The notes beneath the pieces are model-generated. The model saw only the letters and a program-made list of their open reading frames with translations, had not been told where the DNA came from and ran no database searches. Positions 19,548-28,640 of a stretch of DNA of 38,550 nt are shown piece by piece (the first letter of the stretch is position 1; the number at the start of each line of letters is the position of its first letter). The DNA is from Catenaria anguillulae PL171. Lineage: Eukaryota > Blastocladiomycota > Blastocladiomycetes > Blastocladiales > Catenariaceae. Both the position numbers and the translations under genes were made by a program. The stretch lies in NCBI GenBank assembly GCA_002102555.1, contig MCFL01000225.1, positions 1-38,550 of the forward strand, read 5' to 3'.

Positions 19548-20079
19548 ATGAACGCCGCTTCTCTCTTGATTGCTCTTGCCGCACTCATTGCCGTTGTCGC
19601 CGGTTCGTCTCCCATCCCCACCACTTTTCGTGTAGCACACCCTCCCACCAACTCATGCTGACCTCTGCTCCAACCGACATTTTTCCTTGACTCCACTAGC
19701 CCGCGAATGGCCCTTTGTCCTCCCCGCCGCCTACAACATCGAGACCGGAACCGGCCACCGCGTCATTTTCAGGGAAGACGGCCGCTTCACCTTCACGACC
19801 AATGTGCGCTGCATCCGCGCGCCTTGCCCCATGTCGGGCGGTGAGGGTGCTTGGGCGTTCGACGCCAAGCTCCGCGAGCTCACCTTGCTCCAGGAAGTCG
19901 AGGGCGGCAACGTTGTGACGCAAACCTGGCGCATGGGTGCCGCGACCAAGGACCATTTGTCGCTGCAATGGCGCGGTAACCGCCTCGTCTTCCGTCGTGG
20001 TGCTGGCTCCGAGACGTTCCCGTTGCCCCAGGGTGCCGGCAACTGGAACCGTGACATGGATTTCGAGCCCAAGAACTGA
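19548..20079 (+). CDS. small secreted protein, unknown function
   Basis: Two exons, 19548-19602 and 19700-20079, join across a 97-bp intron (GTTCGT..CACTAG) to give 144 residues. The first exon is almost entirely a signal peptide (MNAASLLIALAALIAVVA), and the mature part begins near 'AREWPFVLP'. The rest alternates short beta-type segments with charged turns ('HRVIFREDGRFTFTTN', 'LSLQWRGNRLVFRRG') and has only two cysteines, in 'RCIRAPCP', which may form a small loop. The pattern suggests a compact beta-barrel such as a lipocalin-like or META/HslJ-like fold, but no signature settles it. It is probably exported, and its gene converges with the membrane protein gene at 20309. Confidence 0.75.
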
Positions 20080-20308
20080 GTCATGTTTTTTTGGACTGTT
20101 CGGGGTGTGATTGATTCATTTCGGAGTGTCAGAGCATAGACGAGGAGTGTCTGCAACAGTCGTCGGTGTGTCCATACTGTTGAGTTGGAAATGATTTCAT
20201 GAATCTTTTGGTTACTTCAATACACTGTTCACATGAACAGGGTTGGATGGATGATTTGCATGATTTGTGTTGCAATATCTGGGAATGCAAAAAAAGGTTC
20301 ACACACAG

Positions 20309-21586
20309 TCACGACCCCCGCCGAGGACGTGGGTTTTGCGCAAACGCCGGACTTGGTCGCTCCAGATGGCTCGGTGGTGGTGGAGGCAGTTGGGAACCGT
20401 GATGATGGTGATACTGGCCGTGAGGAATGTGCCCTTGAAGGTGGCTGTGGGAATCGCTGAATGAGGATTCGGCAAAGTACACTTGGTTGGGTTGGGGCAT
20501 GGGGGCTGGTGCGAGCGCGGTGGGAACGCCAGGACCATGTTGCGGCGGTTGCGCTGGGTACAACGATGGTTGTGGGTATTGTGCATCTGCTTGATAAGGT
20601 TGATGTCGAGCGGATGGGTACAGCGGCGGACCGGAATCGTTTGCGTGGTTGTTTGGCGGTGGGAACTGACTGCTCGACGGCGCGGCGCCAGGTCGATCCG
20701 CGGTTGATGCAGGGCTGCGGTTCGTCGGCGTCGATTGCGAGCCTGCCGAGTTGGATCGGGTGGCCGTTGAGGTTGCTGGTGGCCGCCTTCCCATGTTATT
20801 TGCGACGACTCGACGAAGAAAGGCGTCATCTTCCGCCTTCTTTTTGTTTCGGGCTCGACGGGTTTGCAGGACCGTGATCGCAAGAAGCACAGCAAGAGCC
20901 GCGAGACCAAGGCCAATCACGAGACCGAGAAGCGAAAACGACGAGCTATTTGCCTTGGAATCGGTTGCTGGTGACGATGCGTCTTGAGCTGAGAGCCGAG
21001 TACCGCCAATAGGTTCGGATTTGGTGGTTGACGTTGGCGAACGTGCCACAGCTGTTGGGGTTGACGGTGAGCCTGTGCGAGAAACTTGAGGCGATGGGTC
21101 TGGAGTGCGACTTGGCGGCAAAGAACTCGCCGGCTTACTCGCGGGAACCGAAGACGGTTGCGACGTGGAGGAGACGCCGCCGCTTCCCTGTCCTCGAGCG
21201 CGACAAGTTCCAGAAGTGCACGACAAGCCCGGCATACAAATGGCCTCGTCGCTCAAACCAAACGCGTCCACACACAACCCACCCTCGCCACGACGTGCGG
21301 CACATCGGCCCACTTCATTGTTGCAAAACTTGGTCGGGTCCGCGCTTGAGCATTCCGAGTTGAGCACACAATCGCCAGGGACGCAGAGGCGGGTGTCGGC
21401 AGTACACACAAAGGGATCGAGTTGTGAACCGCCGCAATCCGTGTCGGTTTGGCATGATCGGCCTTGGGCAGCCACTTGGATTGTCACGACCAGCGCGAAA
21501 AGAAAGGTGACGCAAAGGGTGCCGTAGAGTTTTCCTCGTCGGCCTCGCACACTTGAGGAATGCGAAGATGGATTCGTTCGTGGCAT
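20309..21586 (-). CDS. single-pass membrane protein with 12-Cys ectodomain and PPxY tail
   Basis: About 425 residues from the ATG at 21586. The frame is open further up to 21694, but this start puts a basic stretch (RGRRGK) directly before the hydrophobic leader 'LYGTLCVTFLFALVVTIQVAA', as expected for a signal peptide. Next comes a domain of about 100 residues with 12 cysteines in short spacings ('SCQTDTDC', 'LCVPGDC', 'FCNNEVGRC', 'CMPGLSCTSGTC'), like the disulphide-rich modules of Dickkopf-type or EGF-type proteins. A Ser/Thr/Pro stalk of about 100 residues, probably O-glycosylated, leads to a transmembrane helix ('LLGLVIGLGLAALAVLLAITV'), a basic stop-transfer (RRARNKKK) and a cytoplasmic Pro/Gln/Tyr/His-rich tail containing PPLY, a WW-domain ligand. 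The layout resembles fungal wall-stress sensors, but the ectodomain is not a WSC domain. Confidence 0.75.
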   Translation of the reverse strand: MPRTNPSSHSSSVRGRRGKLYGTLCVTFLFALVVTIQVAAQGRSCQTDTDCGGSQLDPFVCTADTRLCVPGDCVLNSECSSADPTKFCNNEVGRCAARRGEGGLCVDAFGLSDEAICMPGLSCTSGTCRARGQGSGGVSSTSQPSSVPASKPASSLPPSRTPDPSPQVSRTGSPSTPTAVARSPTSTTKSEPIGGTRLSAQDASSPATDSKANSSSFSLLGLVIGLGLAALAVLLAITVLQTRRARNKKKAEDDAFLRRVVANNMGRRPPATSTATRSNSAGSQSTPTNRSPASTADRPGAAPSSSQFPPPNNHANDSGPPLYPSARHQPYQADAQYPQPSLYPAQPPQHGPGVPTALAPAPMPQPNQVYFAESSFSDSHSHLQGHIPHGQYHHHHGSQLPPPPPSHLERPSPAFAQNPRPRRGS

Positions 21587-21694
21587 TGCTGAACTTGAAG
21601 GCGATGATGGGGGGGGGGTAACGGGGGCGACCAGCGCTAGAGTGAATGTCGGTGACGAAATCAGAACGGGTTGAGGTGGATATGTAGTGACCAA

Positions 21695-22848
21695 AGCCGG
21701 TCGAAATGGGAGGGGGATGCCAGTCTTGAGCTAACTCATGGTTATGTTTTGCCACTTCATCAGGATTTGATCAATAGTACCATCATTGATTCGGATCAGT
21801 ATGCCCGTTCGTCCAGCTGCGCCGAGATGGCCCAGTCAAAGCATTGTTGGCGCGTCGGAGTGGCTGTGCCTGCGCTGGATCAAATTGACGACACCCAACG
21901 CAAGCGTTACATTAAGTCATGGAATCAAGGTGTTGGCGTGGCTAGCTGCCAGTTGACACACATGCACAGCAGCCGGCCAATCCACTCCCTGGTCATAGCC
22001 TGCTTATCGTACTCTTGGACCATTCTCCCACATCAGGTTTAATTGGGGTCACGCCGTGGCCTCCATCATAGTTGGCGCTGCAGCTCACGCCCTCTCATTC
22101 GGTTTGGCAGAACCCAACGAGACTGATCCAAGCTGGATGGAAGCAAGGTTTGCCAAACTAGCCACCGCTAACAGCTTGGCTCCATCAGTTGGGCCTTGAT
22201 GTGCAGACACTTGCCGACTTCATTTCATTTCATTTGCGGACCATCGCGCCATAGAAATAATCTGGAATGAACCACAAGGACACTTTTTAGGGTAGAACGT
22301 CGATGAATGAAAACGCATCGTGATAGCTCGAGTTGCGGTCGGTCACATGTCGGCTGGCTGGCGAGGTCAAAAAAAAAAAAACACAGGCATAAAAACACCA
22401 TTCAATTACAGATGCATGGGCGCTTCGACAAAGCCAGAATCCAGTGGACCACGCAAATCGGACTACCGCCAACTACCGACATACATAGGTCACTTGCGGT
22501 CTTAGGTCGGCCAATAAGCGTGCCAGCAGGTAGCCACTTAAGTTGTTAGCCACTTGAAGCAAGCCAAGGCACGACTCGATGTTGCAATCTTGCATGGGGG
22601 CGCTCGGCGCGACGGAGGACGGAAAACGGACTTGCATGTTTTGGTGATGGAACTTCGAAAAAAATATCGCCACATGCATGTGCCTTTATCATCCGTCGGC
22701 CAACATCGCCATTGTCACCCTGGCCGATAGGCACCCTATGCATTACCAAAGAAACGCCTAGAAACCAACTGTCTTGTTTCCAACTGTAAGCAAAGCAGCA
22801 CACCTCGACGACAATCGTTCCCGTGATCACCCCTTCCCGATCCCACTC
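21695..22848. other. intergenic region with a possible small gene
   Basis: About 1.15 kb between divergently transcribed genes. One candidate is a two-exon reading frame from an ATG near 21826 ('MAQSKHCWRVGVAVP...RKRYIKSWNQ'). It would splice from a GTGTTG donor after 'NQ' to either of two phase-compatible acceptors (CATCATAG or GCTGCAG, near 22062-22072) and continue 'AHALSFGLAEPNETDP...SLAPSVGP' to a stop near 22199. I recognise no family and would not call it a gene on this evidence. A run of 12-13 A occurs near 22369-22381, and the rest shows nothing definite. Confidence 0.3.
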
Positions 22849-24479
22849 ATGCTTGGACCTTCCTCTGCTCCGCACCAACAAAGGCGCAACTCCCGGAGTG
22901 GCCCACAACCGACCGTGACGGAAGCCATTCAAGTGCATCTTCCCCGCCTCACCCAGAGTGAATGTGCCTCCATTGCCCCCATCCTCGTTTCGGTTGGGCT
23001 GGAATTGCTGTCACGCTTGCGCCCAAATCTCGCATCAAGTACATTTGCTTCCGTCACGTCGCTCATTGCCGACTGGCTCGAAGGGTTGGCGGCTGCGGAT
23101 CAAGAGTCGTTGGACCGCATTCGCGGAGCAAGTAGTTCGAGGGTGGCAAGCGGTTCAAAGTATTTCAACGATGCGTATCAAGTCTATCCGGCGTGGTGGG
23201 GTATGGCATGATCTCAATGCCGCAACGTTCAGCATGCCGAAAAAGTCATTGATTCGCGGTACTGCCAACCCTTTTATCTTTTATTGTAGGCCACGAGGAA
23301 GCTCTGCCTTCGAGCCTTCCTGCTGTTGCAACATCTGCCGTCGAGCTTCTCGCAAAATGGAATCTACGAGGAGCAGTGATCGAATCTGCTGCTCGTTCCA
23401 TTGATCAAGGTTCGGCCGCAGTTGATTCTGCCATCGGCAGGCCACCATCCTCGCCAACGCGCAAATTGTGGCGCATGGCGACTGTTCCGCCACCGTGGGG
23501 TACGTCGAGGTGGTACATGTACCCAGGTTGAATTGCAGCTACATATTGACTCTTTTTGCCTTGTCCTGTCGTTGCAGCTGCCCGCCGCATGGTCGACGAA
23601 TTCGTCCAAACCGACCCGGCAAGCTCGCCAGACGCAGACACGACAGGTGACTTGGAAAACATGAATGTCCCGAGCCGCAATCATGACCGACGCACTCGAA
23701 CGACGAGCCGCTCTCCCTCCGCTCCCAAGCCCACTCAGCAAACGAACAGAAAGGCTCAACGAGTAGTCTCACCATCAACCGGCGCTCCACGCCATCGGTC
23801 ACCATCCGCCTCAGGTCGTCGAGATGAACCACCCGCTGAAAAAGGTGGTTTCTTTTTTCTACCCATGGACACAGCTTCTGCATCGACTCGTCGTCCAGTC
23901 GCTCCACCCAACCTCGTTCGTCGCTCGCAACCGAACCAATCAAAGTCGCCGGGCACACGTGCTCGATCGAACTCCATATCTCGCCCACAACGACCCACCG
24001 CCACACCTTCTGCTCCCACCGCTCGTCCCACGCCGCCCACCAAATCCACACCCGCTCCGTCGCGTGCACCAACCAACGCTCGCCCAATCGCGCCAGTGAA
24101 ACCACCCACTTCATTCACAGTCCCTGCCGTTGGCTCCATCTTCCCCGTCGACTCGGACAAGGTTCAGCGCATGGTGACTGTTGCGCAATCAGCACTCGCC
24201 GACGACTTTTGTGCCATCTTTTCCAGCGACGACGAGGACGATACGAGTACGGGCGGAAACACCACCGAATCGGTTGATGCAGTTCGGTTTCCGTCCAGAG
24301 CGACCAATTTGGTGGATCGAAAGCGCGAGGTAAGGAGTCGGGATGCGAGGATGGGGATGGGCAAAGAGTGGTACAAGACAGAATGGGCCGCGCGGGATCG
24401 CGCGGGAGCAGACCAAGGCCAGTCTGGGGCTGCAGACAAGGACGATGAGAAGGATGCAGAAGCCAGTGGGGGCATGTGA
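22849..24479 (+). CDS. disordered protein with helical N terminus, unknown function
   Basis: Three exons, 22849-23200, 23290-23499 and 23578-24479, total 1,464 nt (487 residues) with consistent phase 1 at both junctions. Introns are 89 bp (GTATGG..TTGTAG) and 78 bp (GTACGT..TTGCAG). The first ATG in the open frame is at 22849. Residues of about 15-180 are predicted helical ('SECASIAPILVSVGLELLSRL', 'SAVELLAKWNLRGAV'), with a short tryptophan-containing stretch at 'LWRMATVPPPW'. The remaining 300 residues are Ser/Thr/Pro/Arg-rich and probably disordered, with an acidic patch 'SSDDEDDTSTGG' and a charged tail ('EWYKTEWAARDRAGADQ'). I do not recognise the family. It converges on the 2H/EEP fusion gene with only 100 bp between stops. 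Confidence 0.72.
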
Positions 24480-24579
24480 GTTGAGTTCAGTTCGGGCTGT
24501 TTGAAGATGCAATGCAAAGTGTTTCTTTTATTCATCCATGAAATCAAACAAGTACACTCCCATAGGCAAGACACAATCG

Positions 24580-27500
24580 TCATCCCGTCAGTGGAACAAG
24601 ATTCACCATGTCCTCTCTCAACACACTTCGCACACGATTCCACCATGTCACTGCCCCTGCGACGTTTCCGCCAGCCACCGAATGAACCAACCCGGCAACC
24701 TTGGCCGTGATTGTGCTGACCGTCGCTTGATCCCGGGACCGGACGCCGATCGCATAATGAACCTCACATACCTGGTGGGCCACGGCGCCGCCACGAGCTT
24801 CGACACACGCCGCAGGCCACATTTGCAAATGCGCAACGTGCGCCTCCTGCTCGGCCGCCTTTTCTGCAGCCGCCATAACCTTGGCCCACGAAACGCCCAA
24901 GAGGTTGACCATGTCTTGCAAGTGCAAGGATCTAAGCCGCGCGGCCGCCTTCTCTTCCTCCTCCATGACATACCAGCCAATGGACACGATGACAAACTCG
25001 GGAAACGCGTGAGAAAACCTTTGCCACCCACCTTGTGCATCTGCCAGCATTCCCGGCACCTGGTCCAACGCTCTCTGGCGTCTTACAGCATCCACAAACG
25101 CATCGCGAGAGCTTGCACACACATTTGCCGCCATATTGACGCCTGGCCGGCAAACAGACTCGACGACCATGGCCGTTGACGAGTTGGACGTGCGTGTGGT
25201 TGGGTACCGGTTGATGGCAATGGCAAGCGACGCAAACGGGAACGTCACGTAGTCGTCAAAGAAGGCACGCAGCAGCGATGCGGCGCAGGTATCGGGCAGC
25301 ATTGCCGCGGCTGTGCGCACGAGCAGGATCAAGAGGGCCGCTGGGGTCAAATGTACGGATGTGGGCGACGAAGAGACAATCCCGTTTGTTTCGGCCCAGT
25401 GGCGCAGGATGCGATAAGCGAGGCGGATGCTTGGGTTGCGGTTGAGGTGCGTGGCAAGGTCGTTGGCCTCGCGCACCGGATGAACCGCCGACATCACGCT
25501 GCGCTTTAGGGTGGCCACTGGCCACTGATGCGCGCGCGAGTCTGGGTTGAGGAGCAAGTCGTGAGCGAGTGTGTGGATCTGGACGCCCGGGTCCATGATG
25601 TGGACATTGACACGATCTGACGGCGACGTTTGGAAGTGGACAGTGATGGCAGCAGACGGAGACCATGGGCACGGGGAGTGGCCGAGGATGCGGACCGGGT
25701 GGTCAAGTTGCATGCTGCTGGATGCGGCGGTCGCATTGAGATGAAGAAGGTGGCCGAGGGCTGCTTTCGGTTCCATGTCGACAAACCAGACGGCTTGCGT
25801 CGAGTCCCTTGGTCGAGCGAGGCCGTAGCGGACAAGGTCGATTGGAATCAGAGCAGCAATGTGCCTGGCATAAGGAAGGTGGGACAGCGACCGAATGCAG
25901 AACGCAGAAACAGAGTCAAGCGAGGCAGCTCGAGCACAAAGCTGGTCGCGCGAATCAAACTCATGTGGACTGTTGTGGCAAAGGAGCTGATGAAGCCGCT
26001 CGTCGGGGATGGGTGGAGGTCGAAAGGGAGAGAATCGCATGGACTGCGGATGCGACATGAACGATACAAGAAGGCCATAATGATCGGATGCCGGGTTCTC
26101 GGTTCCCACCAGTCCTTGGTTGACTGGCACCCACGCGCCGACGCCACTGCCAGCACGCACAACGACTCGATCAATGCCAACAGGAACCTTGCAAGGCGAA
26201 TACCCGGCCAGCGGATTGCGCGCCGGATTGAACGTCGGCAAGCACTTGCCGCCCAGCAACTGGACCGAATCAACCAATCCATGGCGCCGGAGCAAACTTG
26301 AATCCTCCTCTTCACTGCTTGGCGTATTGAAATCACCAGCAATAGCAACCAGCCAATCCTCGGGCGCATGTTGCTTCATCAACCGCCCAATCGGTTCCAT
26401 TTGCGCGCACCGGCGGCTTGCCGGATCGGCGCCATTGCTCGAGTGCGACGAAGTCAAGTGAACATTGGCCACCATGGCCTTCCACGAGGGGATTTGGACA
26501 CACAGCGACGACTTGGCGCCAGAATAGCGGACATGCATGTGCGCAAACGGCGTCGGTCCGCGAACAAGCGTCACGGGCGAGCCAACGTGTGGAAACATGG
26601 CCGTGGCCCACTCGAGCGTGTGGGTGACGGAATAGTGCTTGCGAACCCAAGGCGTGGCGAGAAGAATAGCCAGAAACTCGGGCGTGCATTCTTGCAGGTT
26701 GATGATGAATACGCCTGCAAGGTGCTGGCGCTCGAGTTCGGCGACGATAAATGGTAGGCGGTTTGGTGTGTTTGGGTTCTGGCCATCGCTAAAGATGTTA
26801 TATGTGAGGAGAGAGAGGCTTGCAGGAATGTCTGGGTGCGCATAAGCGGCGTCAAGTTGACAGTTTGTTGCTGGGACCCAGTCGCCGACGTTGGAATCAA
26901 AGTGGAATGAAGGCAGGCGGACCCAGGCCTCGTCGCATGCTGGATCAATGGCGAGTTGGTCTGGCGATGAGATGAATGGGTACTGCTCACCTTGCCAAAT
27001 GGGAACGGAGTCCGACTTGGATGGCAGCGGGCCATCGACGGCCATGGCATCCGAATCATCCGCAACGGCGTCACTCGTCTCTCCTGGTACGCCAATGAAA
27101 TTCTGATGCATGCAAGAGAAGTCCGGCGCGTACAAGTCTGAATTCCACGTTGAACCAACCAGCCCGTACGGATCTTGCCAATCTCCTGCCGCAGTAAACG
27201 GCACGTATGCAGCAAACGAAAATGGTGAGTCGTCGTCGCGCAGCAACACATACAGGCCAAATGCCTCCCATTCGACGAGCGAGCTGTGATCATGGGAATC
27301 AAGCAAGCTTTTCACGGCGGCCAGGATTTGGTCAAGGTACGCTTGAGTTTGCTTTGGCTGCCCTGGGTTCCATGGTGCGAGGGCAACGTTGAGATGCGCC
27401 GAGAAGGGGCCATATCGGTTGGTGCGGGTAAAGTGGGGAAACACAGCATGCAAGGCGTCGTGAAGCCGGACTAGCGGCGCTGGATCGAGCAGTTCGGCAG

Positions 27501-27855
27501 AGACCTTGGCTGATTTTCCACGAATGTACGGTGTTGGGCGAGTGCGAAGTTGGATGCGAATCGCGTTGCTGCTGGATGGCGTCGACTCAGAGGGATAGAA
27601 GAGGGGAGCAATGGCCGTTTGAATGAGGTGCGCAGTTTGAGTGAGGTCGGCGTCTGCGGCTGTGAAAGGGTAGAGAAGGTTGATATGCGGCGGCCATTTG
27701 GTGTTGGCTGGATCGAGCGTGTGCCGCAGTCGCTGAAAAGTGGGCCAGAGCGAAGGTGGCGGAATGAGGCAGAGTGCCGTGTTCCAAGCTCGAGAGGGCC
27801 CCGGGTGCATGGGTGCGGATGGGTTGCCAGTGGGCACATGATTTTGAGGAGACAT
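24580..27855 (-). CDS. 2H phosphoesterase / EEP nuclease-phosphatase / poly(A)-polymerase-like fusion
   Basis: A single uninterrupted frame of 1,091 residues with three RNA- or end-processing modules. Residues 1-225 resemble the 2H (LigT/AKAP7-like) phosphoesterases, with two His motifs, H57-I-N-L in 'PPHINLLYPF' and H154-L-N-V. The canonical HxT/S residue is Asn in both. Residues 345-600 form an endonuclease/exonuclease/phosphatase domain closest in pattern to TDP2, with an apparently complete active site: N353 (TYNIF), E389 (LQE), GDFN at 507-510, D562 and D591-H592 (SDHYGL). Residues of about 635-1090 resemble a poly(A) polymerase: the central helical domain ('AYRILRHWAETNGI', 'LLRAFFDDY', about 800-880) and a C-terminal RNA-binding-like part. 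In the nucleotidyl transferase part, 'YGLARPRDSTQAVWFVD' lies where the GS..DxD motif is expected and the paired aspartates are not evident. An RNA repair or RNA end-processing role is inferred. Confidence 0.82.
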   Translation of the reverse strand: MSPQNHVPTGNPSAPMHPGPSRAWNTALCLIPPPSLWPTFQRLRHTLDPANTKWPPHINLLYPFTAADADLTQTAHLIQTAIAPLFYPSESTPSSSNAIRIQLRTRPTPYIRGKSAKVSAELLDPAPLVRLHDALHAVFPHFTRTNRYGPFSAHLNVALAPWNPGQPKQTQAYLDQILAAVKSLLDSHDHSSLVEWEAFGLYVLLRDDDSPFSFAAYVPFTAAGDWQDPYGLVGSTWNSDLYAPDFSCMHQNFIGVPGETSDAVADDSDAMAVDGPLPSKSDSVPIWQGEQYPFISSPDQLAIDPACDEAWVRLPSFHFDSNVGDWVPATNCQLDAAYAHPDIPASLSLLTYNIFSDGQNPNTPNRLPFIVAELERQHLAGVFIINLQECTPEFLAILLATPWVRKHYSVTHTLEWATAMFPHVGSPVTLVRGPTPFAHMHVRYSGAKSSLCVQIPSWKAMVANVHLTSSHSSNGADPASRRCAQMEPIGRLMKQHAPEDWLVAIAGDFNTPSSEEEDSSLLRRHGLVDSVQLLGGKCLPTFNPARNPLAGYSPCKVPVGIDRVVVRAGSGVGAWVPVNQGLVGTENPASDHYGLLVSFMSHPQSMRFSPFRPPPIPDERLHQLLCHNSPHEFDSRDQLCARAASLDSVSAFCIRSLSHLPYARHIAALIPIDLVRYGLARPRDSTQAVWFVDMEPKAALGHLLHLNATAASSSMQLDHPVRILGHSPCPWSPSAAITVHFQTSPSDRVNVHIMDPGVQIHTLAHDLLLNPDSRAHQWPVATLKRSVMSAVHPVREANDLATHLNRNPSIRLAYRILRHWAETNGIVSSSPTSVHLTPAALLILLVRTAAAMLPDTCAASLLRAFFDDYVTFPFASLAIAINRYPTTRTSNSSTAMVVESVCRPGVNMAANVCASSRDAFVDAVRRQRALDQVPGMLADAQGGWQRFSHAFPEFVIVSIGWYVMEEEEKAAARLRSLHLQDMVNLLGVSWAKVMAAAEKAAEQEAHVAHLQMWPAACVEARGGAVAHQVCEVHYAIGVRSRDQATVSTITAKVAGLVHSVAGGNVAGAVTWWNRVRSVLREDMVNLVPLTG

Positions 27856-28640
27856 TGTGTCAAGCTAGGGTGCTTAAGATGATCTGGATAAACGACACGG
27901 AGGTGTGGATGGTCAGCACGGGATCATGCGTGTGTGCAAACCAGCCGGTCTAGATGTATGTATGTACGTACTTGGTTCGGTTGAGCCCGCATTGAAGGTA
28001 TGATACCAGTCAGATTCGATAAGGAGGCAAGAGGAATGGTCAAATCAACGGCGTGACTCTGGCTGGCTGGCCGGGAAGTTGGCGGGTACTTGAGGGACCG
28101 GAGATGGGGATGGGAGCCGAATGCACAGGTCCCGAGTGCGATGCAGCAGCGCCAGCCGAATGCGTCATGGCACTGTTTCCCAGTGATTCATTGCATGAAG
28201 TATGTGCTTAAGAATTGCCGGCCGGTCTGCTTGGAAACCAATCTTGCCATGAGGCAACGTTAACGTCGGATTGAGTCACAGACATCAGTCGGCAGTGTGG
28301 CGTCACTGCGAACGCGCCGGTCGCGTGAGGTCTCTCACCGCAGTCTGAACCTCCATTTCCACTGAGCCTGAACCAGTTCTCTGCCCAGTGACAGAGCAGC
28401 GACTACTGTACCGGCCCGGCCTTCACTCTAGTGCTCTACATCCTGTTGCTCAGTAAAGTCTTTCCTTCCATACATCGCCGCTCGACTCAAGACGACGAGA
28501 GCAAAGAGGCATGATATTGAACTTGGGACAGATAAAGATCGAAACGCGTGTTGATGCAATGAGAGTGAAGCATGTGACGGATTACATATGCCCAAACAAA
28601 AACTCGCAACAGACAAAACTTGAACGATAAAAATCAATCT
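27856..28640. other. intergenic region upstream of the 2H/EEP fusion gene
   Basis: A 785-bp gap between the start of the fusion gene and the stop of the LtrA-family gene, both on the minus strand. A short TGTA/TACG-type repeat lies around 27953-27971. Small reading frames are present but none is convincing. It should contain the promoter of the fusion gene and the 3' region of the LtrA gene. Confidence 0.5.

Noticed and set aside
20226-20239. Short inverted repeat TGTTCA-CA-TGAACA as a terminator or operator
   Set aside because: It is a 6-bp arm repeat in a convergent 3' region with no T run and no expected role in a eukaryote. Chance is a sufficient explanation.
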